This document shows positions 34,049-44,814 of a DNA stretch of 64,000 nucleotides, in pieces (within the stretch, counting starts at the first letter, position 1; each line of letters opens with the position of its first letter). This DNA comes from Macrotis lagotis (taxonomy: Eukaryota; Chordata; Mammalia; Peramelemorphia; Peramelidae), in assembly GCF_037893015.1 (NCBI RefSeq), contig NC_133665.1:37692246-37756245 (forward strand). Reading direction: 5' to 3'. The notes beneath the pieces were generated by a model. The model did no database searches, had not been told where the DNA came from, and saw only the letters and a program-made list of their open reading frames with translations. A program made the position numbers and the translations under genes.

Positions 34049-34126
34049 AAAGTATACAAGACATTCCCCAAATGAAAAATGGTCAAAGTATGTGAATAGG
34101 CAGTTTTCAGACAAAGAAATAAAGCT

Positions 34127-34138
34127 ATAGATAGATAA

Positions 34139-34193
<55 letters not shown>

Positions 34194-34207
34194 TAGATAG
34201 ATAGATA
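34127..34207. repeat. (GATA)n microsatellite
   Basis: About 80 bases of ATAG tetranucleotides with two small interruptions. Minus-strand Tyr-Leu-Ser-Ile frames here are artefacts. Confidence 0.98.
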
Positions 34208-35330
34208 TTCATATTTATATGAGTATATATTCATATTTAAAATATTCTAAATTTTTATTGATTAGAGAAATGAAAATTAAAATAACTATGAGATACTACC
34301 TCATATTTATCAGATTGACTACTGTGACAAAAAAGGAAAATGATAAACGCTGGATAGGATGTGGGAAAAACAAGACACTAATGTACAGTTGAGGAGTGGT
34401 GAATTGATCCAAACATTCTGGAGAACAATTAGGAATTATGTCAAAAGGGCCATAAAACTGTGCATACCTCTTTTTTTGATCTAGCAATACCATTGTTGGG
34501 TCTACATCCCCCAAAAAATAAAAAGGGGAGAGGGAGGGGGAAGGACCTATTTGTACAAAAATATTTATATCAATTTTTTGTGGTGTCTAAGAACTGGAAA
34601 CTAAGAGTATATCCATACATTGGGAAATGGCACGAGTTGTGGTAAAACATTGTGCTATAAGAAATAACAAGAAGAATGATTTCAGAAAAACCTGGAAAGA
34701 CTTACATGAACTGATGCAAAGTGAAGTGAATAGAACCAGGAAAACATTGTAAAATTATTGTACAATAAAGAATTGTGATTGACTTAGTTATTCTCACCAA
34801 GACAATGATTCCACGCTTTCCCAAAAGACTCATAATATGAAAAATGCTATCTACCTCCAGAGAAAAAGTTGATATTGTTTGAATGCAGCCTGAAGCATAC
34901 TGTCTCTCACTTATTTTTGTGTTTTTCTTTCTCTTTTCTTTTTTTGAACCTTCTTATACAAAATGACTAATATGGAAATATTACATGATTGCATGTATAT
35001 CAGATTGCTTACCATCTCATAAGGGAGATATAAAGAGGGAGAATATAGAACTCAAAACTTTTTTTTTAAATGATAAACATTTTTTTAATGTTTAATATAA
35101 TGGAAGAAGAAATTAAATGTTATTTATAAAGGTCAATTTTCAAGGTACAAAATAAGGTATATCTTTTGATTATGGACTATAAGGAAATTTCCTTTTAACT
35201 GACTGTATTTATAACAAGAGCTTTGTCTTTCTTTTTAATTCACCAATTGGGGTAGGGTGGAAGAAGAGATATGAGAAGGAGAAAAAAATATTTTTCTTAA
35301 TTGAAAAAATTAAATTTAAAAAATAGCAGA

Positions 35331-35624
35331 TAAAAAAATCTTAGGTTGCATTCAGTCTGAGACTGGGTAGTTTTTTAATACAAACTTCTAATAGTAATAT
35401 AACAAGGAAAATGTATATAGCAAAGAGTGTAGCATAAAGATAAAGGATCAACCTTAAAGGCAAGAACAGTTGTGCTCTAGTCTTGTCTCCATACAAACAT
35501 ACAAACCTAGTGACTATGAACTCACCAGGCAACTTAAGATTTAAAGGAAGATGAGAAGGTGATTTGCTTTCATGGAAACACTTTCCCCCATATTGATAAC
35601 ATGATCAAAAAAGTAAATATGAAC
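35331..35624. other. Unassigned stretch
   Basis: No gene or repeat recognised. Nothing notable. Confidence 0.4.
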
Positions 35625-35701
35625 TATATGATAATAATAAAAACTAGCATTTATAAGATACTTCAAAATTTTAAAATTTGTAAAATTTGTGTATATATAT
35701 G

Positions 35702-35733
<32 letters not shown>

Positions 35734-36065
35734 ATTCTTTTTTCCCATTTTACAGATAAGGCAATTGAGTCAGGCAGAGGTTAGATGATTTGGTTAGGGT
35801 CACATACCTAGTGTCTGAGGTTGAATTTAAACCCAGGTGTTTGGGTCTTCCAGACTCTAGGTCCAGAGATCCTGTATGAGTTTGTATTACTTCAAAGTTT
35901 ACAACTACTTTTTTTCACAATAACCATGGAGATAGGTAGTAGAAGTAATATTATTCTTATTTTATACATAAGAAAACAGGTTCTAAGAGAATTTAATTAT
36001 TTGCCCAGGTCAGTTACCAACAAGAGCCATGGCTAAAATTTGAACCAACCATTCCCAAACCAGGC
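35625..36065 (-). mobile_element. Two antisense MIR copies
   Basis: 35625-35865: TAGCATTTATAAGATACTTC, CCATTTTACAGATAAGGCAA, GTGTCTGAGGTTGAATTTAA, split by a TA microsatellite. 35880-36065: TTCACAATAACCATGGAGAT, ATTTTATACATAAGAAAACA, CTAAAATTTGAACCAACCAT. Confidence 0.75.
35690..35733. repeat. (TA)n with TG/CA interruptions
   Basis: TATATATATGTATATATATA and a mirror-like ATACATATATAT. An expansion inside an antisense MIR. Confidence 0.95.
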
Positions 36066-36690
36066 ACAGGATTTTTTGGAATAATTTCCCATGGATCTAG
36101 GATGCACTTTGCATTGTAAGCAAACCCCGGAAAATGCACTCTCATGGTCTAGAATATGAGAAAATACAAGTAGAAGAGAATACAGAGAGTGGACACAACA
36201 GCTAAGGCTTCCAGAAATGATGACAAGAACTGAGGACAGAAAATAAGGATTAGGTTTCATCAGATCTCTAAACTTAGGGAGTCAAATTGGTTCAGGGGTG
36301 AGGAGGTTAAAGGGGTTTTATGCCTCACATCACAGTTGAGCAATCAGGAACATTTAGAAGGACAATGAGTCCCCTGTCTCACTTCCAAGTGGGGGAGTTG
36401 ATAGCCAGGAAATCAGAATGCCTGGTCTTTCTGGTCTGAAATCCCATGACTTCATCCTTCAAAGACTCACAAAACTATTGAAGTATATTGGATTTGGGCA
36501 TGATGCAATGTGAATAATCAGATCACCCATGTTTTAGAAAAATCACTTTGGCAATGATATACATCAGGGAGCAAGGGCAAGGAGAGAAGGGTATGTAGGT
36601 CCTGAGGAGTCCTGAGGATAGAGGAGTCTTTTGGACCCATGGCAAGAGGAGAAAAGTGCCTGAATCACCTTTAATCACCTGAATCACCTT
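36066..36690. other. Unassigned, with a possible ancient repeat
   Basis: No gene. TTTTAGAAAAATCACTTTGG CAATGATA near 36531 matches the AAAATCACTTTGGTAGCAAT motif at 52657, so part of it belongs to the unnamed ancient repeat. Confidence 0.4.
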
Positions 36691-36691
36691 C

Positions 36692-36930
36692 GAACCAGTT
36701 AGGATGCAGTAGATAGAACACTGAACCTGGAGTCAGGAAGACGAGTTCCATTTTGATCCCAGAAATTTATTAGCTATATCATCCAAGTCAAGTCACTTAA
36801 TCTCTTTCTGCCTCAGTTTCCTCAATTATAAAATGGAGATCAAGACAGCACTTACCTCCCAGGATTGCTGTGAGGATCAAATTAGCTAATAAGAGTACAG
36901 GTGCCATAAAAAGGATAGCTGTCATTGTGA
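36692..36930 (+). mobile_element. CORE-SINE (MIR/Ther-1 type), nearly full length
   Basis: CAGTTAGGATGCAGTAGATA, CTGGAGTCAGGAAGACGAGT, TTTCTGCCTCAGTTTCCTCA, CTCCCAGGATTGCTGTGAGG. Sense, with CORE and 3' end. Confidence 0.88.
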
Positions 36931-37084
36931 TTTAGTATATTGTTTATATTATTATATCTAATATAAGTATTACATTACATTACATATTCTATAGTATTAT
37001 GTTGTGTGATAAATCTACTCTCATTCTTATCATATAGTTACAAATTAGTTCTGTCACAAACATCCCACAAGAAAGGAAAGGCAA

Positions 37085-37195
37085 GCATTAATTAGTATTC
37101 TCATGTCACAATCGAGAGACCTCAGATTTCAGAGAGGTTAATTGATTTGCTCATGGACTTGAGTCCAACTCTCCTGACTCCAGGTCTGAGCTATG
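37085..37195 (-). mobile_element. MIR relic, antisense
   Basis: ATCGAGAGACCTCAGATTTC, AGAGAGGTTAATTGATTTGC and ACTCTCCTGACTCCAGGTCT. Confidence 0.7.
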
Positions 37196-37630
37196 GAAGA
37201 TTAGACTGCTTACCTCTGTAAAATATAGCCCAAGGTGAGAAAGGGACTACTCTGAAAATGTTCAGGCAAGAAAAGAGTATCATCTCTACTCTTATTGACC
37301 CTGAAAAGACAGAACAAGGGCATAAGGAGGAATCAGAATTCCTCATTGAGAAAGGATGGCAGCTCTCTGATCTGACTGCACAGGGAGGGGGCTAATCCAG
37401 CTCAAAGGATTGTGTTCTGGTAAATTGTAAGCTTCTTTCACATTCATCATCATAGCCAGATCACTTGAAAGTCGTCAGTGTCTTGCAGCCTATGGGGGAA
37501 GGGAAGGAATTCTCAGAAATATAACTACCCCAAAATTCTATTAAAACATCTTTGTCAAAAGAAATTGTAAAAAGAAAAAAAGTCACATTTGCATATATAC
37601 TCCTTTGGTTTCATAAGAATAATAGACATT
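37196..37630. other. Unassigned stretch
   Basis: No gene or repeat recognised. Unique-looking sequence. Confidence 0.4.
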
Positions 37631-37803
37631 GGGGTGGCTAGGTAGAGCAGTGGATAGAGCACCAGCCCTGGAGTCAGGAGGAACTGAGTCCAAATTTGGC
37701 CTCAGACACTTAATAATTACCTAGCTGTATGGCCTTGGGCAAGCCACTTAACTCTATTGTCTTACAAAAACCAAAAACCAAACAAACAAATAAACAAAAA
37801 AAG
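37631..37803 (+). mobile_element. WSINE-type SINE
   Basis: GGGGTGGCTAGGTAGAGCAG ... long A-rich tail with (AAAC)n. AATAGACATT at 37621-37630 and 37804-37813 is the target duplication. Confidence 0.96.
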
Positions 37804-37813
37804 AATAGACATT

Positions 37814-38095
37814 TATAAAGTTTGCAGGGAAATTTTACATGTATTAGTTCATTTGAGCTTCATAATACATTGGTAAGGTAGACATTATTACCACCACTTT
37901 GCAGATCAGATAACAGAGACTCTGGAAAGTGTGGCTTAGAGTGACTTTGGGTCACATCAGAAGTAAAATGTGAATCCAAGTCCTTTTAATACAAAGGCAA
38001 CACTTTTTCCATCATACCACACTATATTACCAGAACCTAGCATAGAGCCTGCCATATGATAAGAACTTTACACATACTTGCCACTCAACTGACAA
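37814..38095 (-). mobile_element. MIR antisense plus L2 tail remnant
   Basis: ACATGTATTAGTTCATTTGA, AATACATTGGTAAGGTAGAC, CTTTGCAGATCAGATAACAG and GTGAATCCAAGTCC are antisense MIR (to about 38030). CTAGCATAGAGCCTGCCATA near 38038 is a sense L2 terminus. Confidence 0.78.
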
Positions 38096-38219
38096 CTAGC
38101 CCCTCGGGTAATTAGTGAAGGCAAGAAAGGGGAAGGAGGTTTAGTGTCCAAAAGTCCTCAGAAATTCTCTCTAATGTCTAAGTGTGCTAGGGATTTTCCT
38201 AACCTACCCAACATGTTAC

Positions 38220-38386
38220 AATGAAAAGAAAGCTGGGTCTATAGTAGAAGAACCTAGTTTCACTTACATGTAATCTGTCCTTATTAACTCTGTGACCTGG
38301 GGCACAGATTCTTCATATATAAAATAAAAGGGTAAAACAAACTGACTTCTGGATCCCTTACAGTTCCAAAGCTATAATCCTATGAT
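38220..38386 (+). mobile_element. MIR/CORE-SINE relic
   Basis: TTATTAACTCTGTGACCTGG, GGCACAGATTCTTCATATAT and GATCCCTTACAGTTCCAAAG. Confidence 0.75.
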
Positions 38387-38680
38387 TAGATTGGAATGCT
38401 CACTGTCTCCCATACCTGGAATGCTCTCCTTCCTCTTCTCACTTCAAGGCTCCAACACCATCTCCTACATGAGGCCTTTTCTAATGTCCGTCTTTTTAGT
38501 GTCCTTTACCACCTCCCAAATTCCCTTATATACATTTTGTATTTATTTATTTGTAATCATATTTCACTTTAGACAGGATATAAGTTTCATGAGGTCAGGG
38601 ATTTTTCCTCTTTATTTCCAGCACCTAATCTAGTGCCTGGCTCATAGACAGTTAATAAATACTTGTAGCATCAATGTAGG
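38387..38680 (+). mobile_element. L2 3' end
   Basis: CCATACCTGGAATGCTCTCC, TTCAAGGCTCCAACACCATC, ATGAGGCCTTTTCTAATGTC, TCATGAGGTCAGGGATTTTT and AGTGCCTGGCTCATAG. About 290 bp, well ordered. The 83-codon frame here is L2 coding remnant, not a gene. Confidence 0.9.
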
Positions 38681-39593
38681 AAATATACCCACAGAATACT
38701 GCATTGAATAAATGAGAGATATTTCTGCTTTCCTGATCTGGGCAGGATGGTTCCCAACTGGTGATTTAGAGAAAAAAAAATAAAGAGACAAAACATGCAT
38801 ATTGTTTGCTAGTTGCATTTTGTTTGGGAAACCCAAATTATTCACAGAAGACAAATCCTGTTCCAAGTCTTCTTGTGTTTTTCCTTTGAACAAGTAGGCT
38901 GTCTCCCTCAAAGAAGGGTTCCTGTTTAGCCTAGCTTTTGTCTCCCTCTCCTGCTCAAACTATGAATAGCACTGAACAAACCCAAATTCTAAACTTGAAA
39001 CCTGGAGAAAGAATTGAATCCTTTGATGTTTGCACAAGTTGTGTAAAGTGATCTTAAAGAGGGTACAGTGTTGTAGTGTTGTACAGACAACTCTCAAATT
39101 AATGCTTTCCCAGTGAAAGTAAAGTTCAAATCAGAGAAGATCAGATCAGTATAAATTGCAAACCTATTTGACTAGTAGAGCAAAATCAATGCAAGAGTTC
39201 TCTGATCACTGGGTTAAAAGACTCAAGATTGATTTCCCCCCCACTTTTAAATAAGAAACTCCTTGGTAAATAGAAGTCATCTTTGAGTTCGGTATTTCAC
39301 AAGGTTTATGTTGTAAAGATAGAACATTTTATTTTTAAAACAATTTTTCCAGTAGCTATATAGACATCTGACTTGCATGATCTCATTGAACAAAGATTTT
39401 TTTTTAAAACATTAACCTTGGAAAAAATTCAGGTCAAACACCAGGGATAGAAATTGGAGAATTAAATATACTCCTGCAAACTCAGCTAAATCTTAAAATG
39501 TCCAATTATCATCTTCTTTCAAATGTAATCTACAAAGAAAGTTGTATTTCTAAGTGACCTTTGATCTCTTCTATAATGGAGCTGACTCCACTC
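38681..39593. other. Unassigned stretch
   Basis: About 0.9 kb with no repeat I can name and no gene. The minus-strand 89-codon frame at 38642-38911 overlaps the L2 tail and is not credible as an exon. Confidence 0.45.
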
Positions 39594-39742
39594 AGTCTTA
39601 GAAAGAGGATTAGATTTGGAGTCTGGAGACAGAGGTTCAAATAATATCTTCTAGCACTTACTGGGTGAACCTAAACATATTAATTAACTCCTATGCACCA
39701 TCAGTCTCCTCATCTATAAAATGGGTTAATGATACCAAACTA
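39594..39742 (+). mobile_element. MIR/CORE-SINE
   Basis: AGATTTGGAGTCTGGAGACA, GGTTCAAATAATATCTTCTA and CATCAGTCTCCTCATCTATA. Confidence 0.78.
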
Positions 39743-39836
39743 TTTTCCTAGATTTATTTCATACGACCTGCCCCACTCATCACCCTCTTACACTCCTACC
39801 AATCCTTGTTCTTCCCTACATTTGATATAAGGGCAA

Positions 39837-40215
39837 CTAGGTGACCTGGAATCAGGAAGGCCTCTTTCCTGAATTCAAATCTGGCCTGTTACTTTATTAG
39901 CTATGTGACCCTAGATAAGTCACTTCACTCCTGCTTACTTCATTTTCCTGACCTATAAAATGAGCTGGAGAAGAAAATGGCAAACTGTTCCAGTATCTTT
40001 CATAAGAAAACCCCAAATTGGGGGCAGCTAGGTGGTGCAGTGGATAAAGCACGGGCCCTGGAGTCAGGAGTACCAGGGTTCAAATCTGGTCTCAGACACT
40101 TAATAACTACCTAGCTGTGTGGCCTTGGGCAAGCCACTTAACCCCATTTGCTTGCCAAAAAAACCCAAATTGGATCAAGAAGAGTTGAACATAACTGACA
40201 ATGACTGAACAACAA
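39837..40215 (+). mobile_element. Mar-1-type SINE with RTE-like 3' end, split by a SINE
   Basis: GCAACTAGGTGACCTGGAAT, CTATAAAATGAGCTGGAGAA, CAGTATCTTTCATAAGAAAA | inserted SINE | GGATCAAGAAGAGTTGAACA, TGACTGAACAACAACAAC. The tail TGACTGAACAACAA marks mobilisation by an RTE-type LINE (established for Mar-1-like SINEs). Confidence 0.88.
40020..40162 (+). mobile_element. WSINE-type SINE nested in Mar-1
   Basis: GGGGCAGCTAGGTGGTGCAG ... CATTTGCTTGCC + A7. The flanks repeat CCCAAATTG on both sides (40012-40020 and 40163-40171). Confidence 0.94.
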
Positions 40216-40249
40216 CAACAAAAAGGCATATAACTTGTGCCCTTAGATC

Positions 40250-40630
40250 AGGTAGCCCCTAAGCCTAAAATGTTCTACCTCCTCATCTTCTCCCCTTGGA
40301 AGTCTTCATTCCATTCAAGGCTCAATTCCAATGCCACCCATCACATAAAGGCTTTTTTTCCTCTTCACCACTGTTAAGGTTCTTTTTCTATCCTCCAACT
40401 CTGAAAAAAAAACTTTGAATATTCTTTATAAATTTTTATTTACTTAGCTGTAAACTTGTATAATATATAATAATATATAGTTAATATAACATGTATAATA
40501 CCTGATAAAAATATAAAGTCCTGGGAGGCTGGGAATGTTTGATTTTTTTCTTTGTATTTCTATCCTCAAGAATAGTGTCCAGCTCACAGCAGCTGCTTAG
40601 TAAATGCTCATTGAATTGAATTAAGCTGAA
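40250..40630 (+). mobile_element. L2 3' end
   Basis: AAGTCTTCATTCCATTCAAG, GCTCAATTCCAATGCCACCC, TAAAGTCCTGGGAGGCTGGG and CTTAGTAAATGCTCATTGAA. A TA-rich expansion (40455-40505) lies inside. Confidence 0.85.
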
Positions 40631-41286
40631 TATCATTAAACCTCAAGCTTGTTTTTGAGAGATGCAGCTACTAGAATCCTGCTACAAAGGACCTCATTTT
40701 CAAAACATATCCTCTTATTCTTCAGAGAGATATGCCTAGTACCTTTTAGAACACCAAATGAAATGACATTATTTCTTGCTTTTAGCCTAGCAATGATTCC
40801 AATGACCTCTAGCAGAGAGGGCGAAATAGTGAGGAACACAGAGCACCAATTATTTCCAAGGGACCAATTCAGGTCCTTCCTGCTCATTCTATTGTGTGAA
40901 TCCCAGAAGTCTAAAGTGGAAAGTAACCTTAGAGATCATTTAATCCAGGGTAGATGACTTTTGAAGTAGAAGCAGATTCTCAACCATGTCATTCTATGGT
41001 TACCCACTGTTCCCTATCCTGCTACCAGGACATCAGATGGTACATTAGGTTAGGAACATGTGGACATATTGGACTTTCAAACCAGAGAATAAGAGTATAG
41101 GTGGACAGACTAGTCACATACCAACCAAGGCTTTGGTGTTTGAAGTGTTAGCAGTGTTTCTCAAATCCCAAAGCTCCCTCTTTAACAAGTTTATGAACCT
41201 ATAATATGGCAATTGATTTCATTTAGCAAACTTTCTGTAATATGCTATAAAAGACTGAGCTGGGTCTGTGGGAGACACAATATGGT
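40631..41286. other. Unassigned, with a possible L3/CR1 relic
   Basis: 40890-41030 (AAGTGGAAAGTAACCTTAGA, GATCATTTAATCCAGG) resembles an antisense L3/CR1 tail. The rest is unrecognised. Overlapping 83- and 102-codon frames on opposite strands at 40636-40957 have no domain. Confidence 0.4.
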
Positions 41287-41440
41287 ATGATCAATTAATC
41301 AATCAAGTTGTTATTAAGTGATTACTATATGCTAAGCTTGGGGGATACAGAAAAAGTAAAAAACATTTCATGCTTTCAAGGAACTTATATTCAAGTTGGG
41401 AAGACAATATGTAAATAAATACACATATGCAAAATACTCA
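41287..41440 (-). mobile_element. L2 3' end, antisense
   Basis: CAATTAATCAATCAAGTTGT, GTGATTACTATATGCTAAGC and TTTCAAGGAACTTATATTCA. Confidence 0.85.
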
Positions 41441-41689
41441 TTTTGCTATCCTCAGTATTTATAACAAGATCCAACCCATTCTCAAGATTAACTAAAATTT
41501 GGACACAGTTAACTAATGTAGAGCAGAAAGTAATAAGTACATAGGAGAGATGCTACGTTCTATAAATTATATCATTTTTTTAGAATTCTGCCTGAATACT
41601 CATGTGAAATAGACTAGTTTGAATAGTTCCATTTTAAAGATGTTGAAAGCTATTATGATTTGCTCTAGGTAAAGGAGTTCATCAGGTTC

Positions 41690-41885
41690 ATAGAATCATG
41701 GATTTAGAGCTGGAAAGGACCTCATTGAGTTCAACCCCTCACCTTACAGGAGAGGAAACCAAGGCCAAGAGAGTATGTAATTTGCCCAAGATGAAATTTT
41801 GTAAATAGCAAAGCCTATGGTTGAACCCAGGTATTCTGACTCCCAACTCAGTCCCACTACTCCTTATTTCTGGCATGGAGGAATC
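41690..41885 (-). mobile_element. MIR-related relic with L3/CR1-like end
   Basis: CATAGAATCATGGATTTAGA, GCTGGAAAGGACCTCATTGA, then ACCTTACAGGAGAGGAAACC and TTGAACCCAGGTATTCTGAC. Same chimeric layout as 2630-2795. Confidence 0.75.
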
Positions 41886-42179
41886 ACATACTTGAAGAGA
41901 GTTATGTCCCGCCCCCTTCTGAACCATCTGCCCTGGATTCTTTCTATTCTCCAGGTACATGATGGTCCAGATGCTATGGCCTAAGTCCAGAAAAGCCTTA
42001 GATTTATCTTCGCATCCTTTGTGCCTTCCACTACTGATATATGGGGGGAGGGGAATCACTTAAGATCAAAAGAATCAGTCACCTAAGACTTGTGTAGTTT
42101 CTTCTGCCCAAACTGTACCTTACAGAGGGAACAATGTCCAGTGCCCTTAAAAAAAAAAAAAAAAAAAAAAACATTCACT
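41886..42179. other. Unassigned; ends in a pure A23 tract
   Basis: No repeat head upstream that would explain the 23 uninterrupted A residues at 42149-42171. No gene. Confidence 0.5.
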
Positions 42180-42720
42180 CAGCGACAAGTGTAGAATGCT
42201 GGGGGTGATGTGGTTAAAGGATGTGAACTCAATCCATTTCCATTTCTATTGGCACCAGTTCCCAAGCAGCCTTTTAACAGAGATGTTTAATTGATCTTTA
42301 TTGAGCAGAACCTTCCCTTCTGCTTGTAAAAGAAATTATCGTTTTCCCCCTCCAGTTCAATCTGGTAAAGTTAATAGCCCCAGTTTTCCCTTACAGCAGA
42401 AATACTTAATGACCAGAGACTATCATAAATAGAGTTTATTGTCTGAGATACAAGCCTGTTTCTAATCAGCCATCATGGCTCAAACAGCCTCACCTGAATT
42501 TGTTGACTTTTGGAGGGACTCCTTCAAGCTGATATGGGCTGTCACTTGATTTCTGTTACTCAATTAGTCATTGCCTTCAGCAAAGTGATCTATAGGCTTT
42601 TGCACTAAGCCCCTGAGAAGACTGTAATGTCTATTGATCGGACCCTCTTACACTACCACTTTGAGACAAGGACAAGAGCTCTGCAGTCATCTGTTGCACA
42701 TGTTTTGTAGGAGTACATGT
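42180..42720. other. Candidate conserved non-coding element
   Basis: Half a kilobase free of recognisable repeats, of balanced composition, with clustered homeodomain-type motifs (TTTAATTGATC at 42286-42296, CTCAATTAGTCATTGCC near 42559) and CAGCCATCATGGCTC near 42467. No open frame of note, so not an exon. Regulatory role is an inference from sequence character. Confidence 0.35.
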
Positions 42721-43224
42721 AGTTACCAAAAATATAATTATAATTTTCCTAAACTAAGAGATTTAGCTTACATAGGTTCATACTTAAGCACCTGGAAGAG
42801 GAAGAAATGATTGAGGAATAAAAAAAGGAAATAAAGTTAAAGGGATTTTTTTTTAAACAACTAGGTGAGGTATCCTATAAAGTTTTCAACCACAGACTGT
42901 GGATACTAGCATTTTTTTTCAAGAAAGCTTAATGAAAGCATGAGCCAATCCTAAGATTGCCATTTTGTAGATAGGGGGAAATAGGGTTAAATGAAACTCT
43001 TAATTAGAAGGTCAGACTTAGAAATGAAGTGGAGTCTTCCTGTCAACTTTTGCTTATTTGGCAATTAATTGTCCTTTTTCTTACTCAAGATTTTCGCTCA
43101 TCTAATTTCCTTCCATGTGTCATGCCAGTCTCCCTTAGATAGGAGCTCAGTAACTAGACAAGAAGCTCCTCCATGTAATCGAAGAACCCCTTTGTCAGAA
43201 CAAGACACCTGTGCACTCCCTGCT
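42721..43224. other. Unassigned stretch
   Basis: No gene or clear repeat. CATGTGTCATGCCAGTCTCC onward (from about 43113) grades into an L2 3' end. Confidence 0.4.
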
Positions 43225-43335
43225 TGGACCACTAGACTGAAAGTTCTTTGAAGACAGGGATTGTGCTTTATACATCACTGCAACTCTGCCAGAGGCTAGC
43301 CTGATGGTTCATAAGAAATATACTAAATTTAGTCT
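43225..43335 (+). mobile_element. L2 3' end
   Basis: CTTGGACCACTAGACTGAAA, GTTCTTTGAAGACAGGGATT and TAGCCTGATGGTTCATAAGA. Confidence 0.7.
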
Positions 43336-44814
43336 GAGGAAATGAACAAATGAATGGAGAACTGACCCAGGATGCTCAAACAATGGAGCCAGTAGCAGCA
43401 ATTGAAAGCAGATTTTGCCTTCCAATGTCACTTTGCTGCAGGGAAACTATAGCCCTTTCATTTTAAAGACCCATCTCCAAGCATTTACTTATCAAGGACA
43501 GAAGAGAGAATGCAGTGAAAAAAAGGAAGGTTGGTCCTCCAGTCATGTGCAGGGAAGGACACAATAGCCCTGTCTTGGTCCAAACTAGAAAATTAAGCTA
43601 ATTGCCTTACACTTAGGCCTCTGTCTTCTTATATCTCAACCTTCTGAGATCATACAACGGTCCTAGAAACTGAGGGTATCATCAAAGTTCATGCCTTGGT
43701 AGTTAAATAATGGATTTAAGTTGGTTTTCTTCTCTCTCTCTCTTATTTGCCTTTGGCATTGGGGGAGGTATAAAAGAAATAAAATCCAAGTACATTATTC
43801 TGGTTTCCTAGTCCAGCCATTAATGTATGAGAAGCATGAGGTGCTAATAACTTTTCTTCACCCTCATTTCTGAAGCAATAGATAAATCCAATTTATAGCA
43901 TCATTTTCTTTTCTCTAAAGCAGGCAATATTAATTAAGAAATAAGAATATGACAGGGTGTGCACTAATGGGCTATTAATGATTACCATGGGCTCCTGGCC
44001 TGGTTCAAAGCCAAAGGCCGAATGACTTCCACCATTCAATAATGCACTAACAGCCAATTAATGCACATTCTGAAATGGTTTCTATCTTAGATTCACCAAG
44101 TTACTTCTATTTAAAAAAACAGGAAGTTTGTGAATTACTTGTTTCAGTGTATCCAGGTTTTGCTGTTTTGTTGTTTTATATGTTTGGTTTTTCCCCTTTG
44201 CAGTGGAAAATGAATTCTCCAAAAGATTAGGAGGGAAGTACCAAAAGTCTGAGACCAGATGGACTGAACAAATGGCCAGAGGAAATGTTCAGTTCTTTCT
44301 CTGTGTCCACATTTACAGGAAACAAATATATTCTAGCATATTGTGCTATTTGTTTCCAGAGACTCAATTACCATACTGTGAAGTAGGATTTTGCCTTGGA
44401 GCAATTTGTGGCAGTAGGAAGTAGGGAGATACTTCTCTCCTATTAGAATCATCTCTATGTTCCCTTCCAGGGGACATCTTTCTCTATGGCTTCTTGAGCT
44501 AAGATCAGTCCCCTTATCCACCCCCAGCCCCCTCCCCAAGGAATTGTGCCCATGACCATCCTCTCCTTGGTCTCCTAGGATAGTCTAACTTCACTCTTGA
44601 TTAGATTGTTCTTTCTCCAACTGTTTTTAAACCAGGTGAAAAAATTTCTTCTACTCTATTTGTAAAACATCTACAAGATTGTTTTCTCTCATGTTCTGCC
44701 TATATTGCTTGCCTGGTATAGAACACAAAGGTTTTAGAGAAAAACAATCATTTACAAGCATGGGTTTGTCTTACAATCTAAAAAGATATTGGGCAGATGC
44801 AGATTAGAAAGTAC
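43336..44814. other. Unassigned stretch with a candidate conserved block
   Basis: About 1.5 kb with no nameable repeat. 43905-44130 is TAAT-motif-rich (ATTAATTAAG, CTATTAATGATTACC, CCAATTAATGC) and looks like a developmental enhancer core. Open frames at 44203-44539 have no domain. No exon supported. Confidence 0.4.

Larger units (their letters stand above)
32867..35105 (+). mobile_element. 5'-truncated L1 (ORF2 C-terminus and 3' UTR)
   Basis: AAACACTTTTCATATAAATA, ATCTAAACAATTGGTAAAAT, ACTCATTATTTGACAAAAAT and AAATATATAGAAAACTAAGT match the ORF2 C-terminal part. After a nested insertion at 33675-34048 it resumes with ATTCCCCAAATGAAAAATGG, then TGGAAAGACTTACATGAACT and the 3' UTR. Frames are broken. 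The (GATA)n at 34127 expanded inside it. Confidence 0.82.
32640..35330 (+). mobile_element. Old L1 3' UTR split by younger L1 sequence
   Basis: The left part (32640-32866) reads AAAGTGAGTAGAATCAAGAA, AAAGACTTAGGAACTTTGAT, CAACCACAATTCCCAAAGGG. The right part (35110-35330) reads AAGGTACAAAATAAGGTATA, CAATTGGGGTAGGGTGGAAG and ends TTAATTGAAAAAATTAAATT. Together they form one L1 3' UTR separated by another L1. Inferred from the consensus order I recall for this UTR type. Confidence 0.6.

Noticed and set aside
34000..34234. Minus-strand Ile-Tyr-Leu-Ser frames
   Set aside because: Same GATA-repeat artefact, inside an L1.
40636..40957. Overlapping 83- and 102-codon frames on opposite strands
   Set aside because: No domain; mutual shadows, and the end overlaps an L3-like relic.
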